DNA from: Phytophthora colocasiae
Lineage: Eukaryota > Oomycota > Peronosporomycetes > Peronosporales > Peronosporaceae
Direction: 5' to 3'
NCBI GenBank assembly: GCA_018806915.1
Contig: JAGKQI010000098.1
Location: 3,844,001 to 3,908,000, forward strand
DNA: 64,000 bases
Numbering within the stretch: position 1 is the stretch's first letter; each line of letters starts with the position of its first letter. The position numbers were made by a program, and so were the translations under genes. Positions 60,554 through 64,000 of this stretch are shown here, piece after piece. Under the pieces are notes generated by a model that worked only from the letters and a program-made list of their open reading frames with translations, had not been told where the DNA came from and did no database searches.

Positions 60554-62627
60554 CTACACCTCTTCGTGCGACTGCATCACGCTAAACCGATTTCGGTTAG
60601 CATGATCGCGTAGGAACGCGCTCAATATGGCTCCACAGTTAAGATCAGCTTCATCGACCCAAGTCGGCTCATCATAACCGACCCAGTGCACCAGGAATTC
60701 ACGATAGATCCGGCCGTAGCGAGTTCGTTTCCCACTTCGCATGTCCAAGATCCGTTCGACCTCGTACTCATCGGCATCCAGATCCGGGACCCAACTGTCC
60801 TCCGGAAGGAGGATCTCATCTAAATCGAGCCGATCTGCTTCATCCACCGTCAACTCGATCCGCGGTCGATCAGGAAAATTCCGTACCAGCTTTAGCTTAG
60901 AAACATGGACCACTGGGAAGATGCGGTAATTAGATCCCGCGATCTCCAGCTTCATCGTGAATTCATTGAGCTTCTCTGCAACACGGAACGGGCCGTGCCA
61001 AAGGTGAGCGAGTTTACGCGCATATCCTTCCTTCACACGATCTAGATACAGCCAAACTCGTGATCCAACTTCGATCTGATGCGGATCGACATCCTCATTG
61101 TGCCGATCGGCTCGATCTGCAATCGCCTCTCGTAGCCTAGCGTTGACCTGTTCTCGCGACTGCCGGTAGTATCTCTGAACCCGATATCTCCACCGTCTTG
61201 GATCGCGATCGTGGCGTCTGGTCGATCCGATCGGGATCGTTGCTTCCAACGTAGATCTCGAATCCCATCCGTGTACCAAATAGTGGGGGGGTATCTCCCC
61301 GAACCCGATCGTGAGCCGTGTTAATAGCGAACGTCAGTCTCTTCGCATATTCATCCCAGTCCTTCTGATCGAGATCTTGAACGTACATCTTGATCGCCCT
61401 AGTCGCCGTTTGCACCATCCGTTCTGCAGTCCCATTGGCTTGTGGCCGGTGGGCCATCGTCGCCCGCTGTCGCTGCCCCAGGATCCTATTGAACGATCTG
61501 AAGAAGTCGGACATGAAACCCGGTTCTCGATCGTGCCTGATCATCTCGTTAGCACCAAATCTGCGGAACACGCATTCTTCATAGGATTCTGCGACGGTCT
61601 GGGCTGATCGGGAGGAACTGGCCTTCGCGATCACATATCCCGTGAACAGATCTACCCAGATCAGTAGTTCGGTGTTGCCTTTGTTAGATCTGGGTAGGGA
61701 GGGTATGTGATCCATCGCTATGATCTGGAATGGGTATGTCGCTTGTAGATTCCCCGGCGACTCGCCCCGGATCGTGGGCCTCCCCTTTCCAGTCTCACAG
61801 TCTACACACTCGCCTACGTATCGCTGCACGCTCCGATATAATCCCCTCCAGTGGAAATGATCTCGGATCCGCTGATAAGTGCGTCCGATCCCCTGATGTC
61901 CCCCCTCCAGAGTCGTATGGTAGTGGTGGAGGACATCCTGCTGTAGCGTTTCTGGAACCACGAGCCTCATCAGGCGGTCGCGATCACCACTTGATCTCGG
62001 CCCTGGTGGGCAGTAAAACAGCAGATCCTGTTCATCTACCTCGTACTCGGAGGCGATCTTGGCGTAGGATCCAGATTCGGCTCGAGTAAGATCCGCGATC
62101 TGCCCAGCCAAGTACTTCTTTAGTCCGGCGATCCAGACTTCCTCGTCCTGGGCTCGCCAGATACGATCAACCCGCATCTCCCGGATCAGTTCCTCTCGCA
62201 GGGCAGCGGCACCAGGCCGCGCTCGGGCTGCACGCGTGGCTACTGCTGACACTTGCACAGTTCGATCTTCAACTCGAGGGATCAACACCTCATTGAGCCG
62301 ATTCAGGGTGATCAGATCACATCGATCTGCCTCATCGTGGACCTCGATCCCGCTTCCTCGCTGCAGCGCGGCACTCGCCAAGCTATCTGCGCTCCCATTC
62401 CAGTCTCTCTTCACATGGACAAGCTCATGATCTCCCCAATCCCGCAAGTGATCTAGCACCTTCTGTTTCAGTAACGTCAATCCTGGCGCCTTACAGTCGA
62501 TCTCGCCCCGGACTTGTCGGATCACTAGGTTGGAATCGCCGCAAACTACCAGACGACGGCGTTCCAACTGTGCGATCATACTGAGACCCAGCAAGAGTCC
62601 ACGGTATTCCGCTTCATTGACAGTAAG
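60554..62627 (-). pseudogene. Family C pol end: archaeal-type RNase H, integrase, chromodomain
   Basis: From 62627 the frame reads VNEAEYRGLLLG, VCGDSNLVIRQVRG and HVKRDWNGSADSLAS, the second half of an archaeal-type RNase H. Then come integrase HHCC (HYHTTLEGGHQGIGR, CVDCETGKGR), and core IAMDHIPSLP, IRHDREPGFM and NGTAERMV. At about 61285 a run of seven G shifts the frame; the continuing frame (61279-60554) has the integrase tail LWHGPFRVAEKL and a chromodomain (YEVERILDMRSG, FLVHWVGYDEPTWV). The upstream end is cut by the family D LTR. Confidence 0.85.
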
Positions 62628-64000
62628 TGTCGCGAAGTCGGTGAAACTTTGGTCGCGGAGCAGGGGGCGTATAGTGAACCCTAGTTATACGACTACTGAA
62701 AAGGGGTTTTCAGAGCCGTACAACGGTAGGTTGGCGTGTGGTACCTTGCGGTATCCTCGTGGGTTCGTTGTCTTCAGAAATATGACCCTCGCCGGAGTCT
62801 GAGAATGTGTTGTGAAGAGAAGTTGGGGTTCCCTTGGAGTCTGGTGTCGGTATTCAGGAAATCCTTCCAGGAGCGTTCGGGAGTCGGAATCTCTGGGAAC
62901 CAAGATGGTTTCCAGGAAGTCGGCGGTCGAAAAGAGGTTAATGTACCAGAGAAAGTCTGAAATCGGTGTCTGAATATCACAAATCCAGAACCGAGATACC
63001 TGACTTTCAGAGATAAACAACCAATATACAGAGTTCGAAAATATACAAATATATACAGCCGTTCTTATTCTTTCTAGGCCCTTGAACGGTGGGCTAACAC
63101 TCCAGGTCAACTAGGGACTTTCTACCAGACACCTGGTCTGTCTGGTATCCCTTTACGTTCGCGCACCACCCTCTTATATAGAGGAAAATATAAACCAATA
63201 CAATCGGCTATATACAACAGTCTACCTTGCACTCTGAAAACGACTGTCTAGTTTCCAGAGCCTGTCCAAACGATCAATATGAAATGGGCTACCGCTAGAG
63301 ACAAAACAAACGACCCAACTAGGATATGGAATAGGCGGGTCCTTTCAGGTCTCTACGTTACCTGATCTCCACCTAAGGGGATTGAATTTGGTGGAGATCA
63401 CACGACGTACGTGATGACGCAGTGGCTTGGATACCTCTCAAGCGGACTTGTGCAGTAGCAAGCAAATTGAACTCTGTTTATCGTTTATCTTCCTCATAAC
63501 TATTATATATCTCTGGTAACTCTCTTCTTCTTGTCGTCTTTTGCGTCCTTTATGCAGTCAGTCTTCATATCTCAGGTACTCTTGGTCTTTGTATACATCT
63601 GGTAATGTGACTTGGTCTCAGTATGCAGTCTGTGCAGCCGATCTCGATGGGTTGACGGGTAGAGACGTCATTACGGGGGATGTGCAGGTCAGTAATCACT
63701 TGAATGCGTGACTTGAACTTGGGTTCACTTGGTTTCAGTATGGTCTTGAATCTTCGGTGGTTTCAGAGTCTGGTATCCTGGTTTTCAGAGTCTGATATCA
63801 CTTGGTTTTTCAGAGTCTTGGTCACTCAGAGTTAGAGATACCAGAGTCTTGAGTACGAAACCAGAGTACGGAGCACCAATGCTACAACGTACATGAAGAT
63901 CTTGAGGGTTGCGCGGGTGCGCGGCGTCCGGCGCGCGATACTTGGTCTCTGCGGGTATATATTGTGAATCCTTGAACCATCCATCGTCGCGCTGGACGGT
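62628..64000. repeat. Family D LTR (related to family B), runs off window
   Basis: Starts TGTCGCGAAGTCGGTGAA, alignable with the family B LTR start TGTGGCGAAGTGGGTGAA. Later shared blocks are TTATTCTTTC...GGCCCTTGA..GGTGGGC near 63060-63095 and CAAATTGAACTCT near 63463. No coding frame of note. It interrupts the family C RNase H after TAAG (62624-62627). The other end and the element body are outside the window. Confidence 0.75.

Larger units (their letters stand above)
55922..62627 (-). mobile_element. Gypsy family C element, 3' portion (LTR, antisense ORF, pol end)
   Basis: Minus-strand element inserted in A2 (flank TTGA at 55918-55921). Present are the 3' LTR (55922-57414), a purine tract, a plus-strand antisense gene (57541-60177) and pol from the archaeal-type RNase H to chromodomain (62627-60554). 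The 5' part lies beyond the family D LTR that interrupts pol at 62628. GATC is dense through all parts. Confidence 0.85.

Noticed and set aside
1..64000. RXLR or Crinkler effectors, CRISPR arrays, rRNA
   Set aside because: No RXLR-EER or LFLAK-type start after a signal peptide, no spaced direct-repeat array and no rRNA-like sequence was noticed.

Overview
This window looks like a repeat-rich, gene-sparse part of an oomycete genome, most likely Phytophthora or a close relative. The evidence is a pleiotropic-drug-resistance ABC transporter relic, a necrosis-inducing (NLP) relic, short GT-AG introns of 46-68 bp, and dense Ty3/Gypsy and Ty1/Copia elements. No intact host gene can be assigned a function with confidence.

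Layout. 1-1055 is the 3' end of a Gypsy element (family A, copy A0, + strand). 1410-3962 is a broken, intron-containing PiggyBac-like transposase gene, followed by small unknown ORFs and an inverted PiggyBac Cys-rich fragment. 7806-14742 holds three decayed host genes (ABC-G transporter, HAD-type phosphatase, NLP) and a small IQ-motif ORF. 15199-20859 is an intact, very young Copia element (identical LTRs, TSD TTCTA). 22316-24640 is a broken second Copia. From 24641 to the end the window is nested Gypsy elements: two family A copies in tandem on the minus strand (A1 and A2) sharing one LTR (47571-48050); a 16.7-kb family B element (27954-44677, TSD GAAT) inside A1; two solo LTRs of family C (TSDs CGTA and TCAC) inside A1 and A2; a family C element cutting A2 at 55921; and a B-related LTR (family D) cutting the C pol at 62628.

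The most interesting signal is shared by Gypsy families A, B and C. Each has gag-pol on one strand and, between the chromodomain end of pol and the 3' LTR, a long ORF on the opposite strand. The three antisense proteins show no obvious sequence similarity by eye but have a similar build: a disordered Ser/Pro/acidic N-terminus, an NLS-like basic cluster, a coiled coil and a folded region. The family C antisense gene contains a canonical 63-bp GT-AG intron that restores one continuous coiled coil, and oomycete initiator-like motifs lie upstream of all three. In family A the antisense ORF overlaps the chromodomain coding region tail to tail by about 536 bp.

A second signal is a family-specific DNA texture spanning coding and non-coding parts. 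Family A is packed with perfect short hairpins, family B is enriched in TCCAA/TTGGA/TCCGGA words, and family C is saturated with GATC. The idea that the antisense proteins and these textures belong to one ambisense retroelement system is inference; the architecture and the textures are visible directly.
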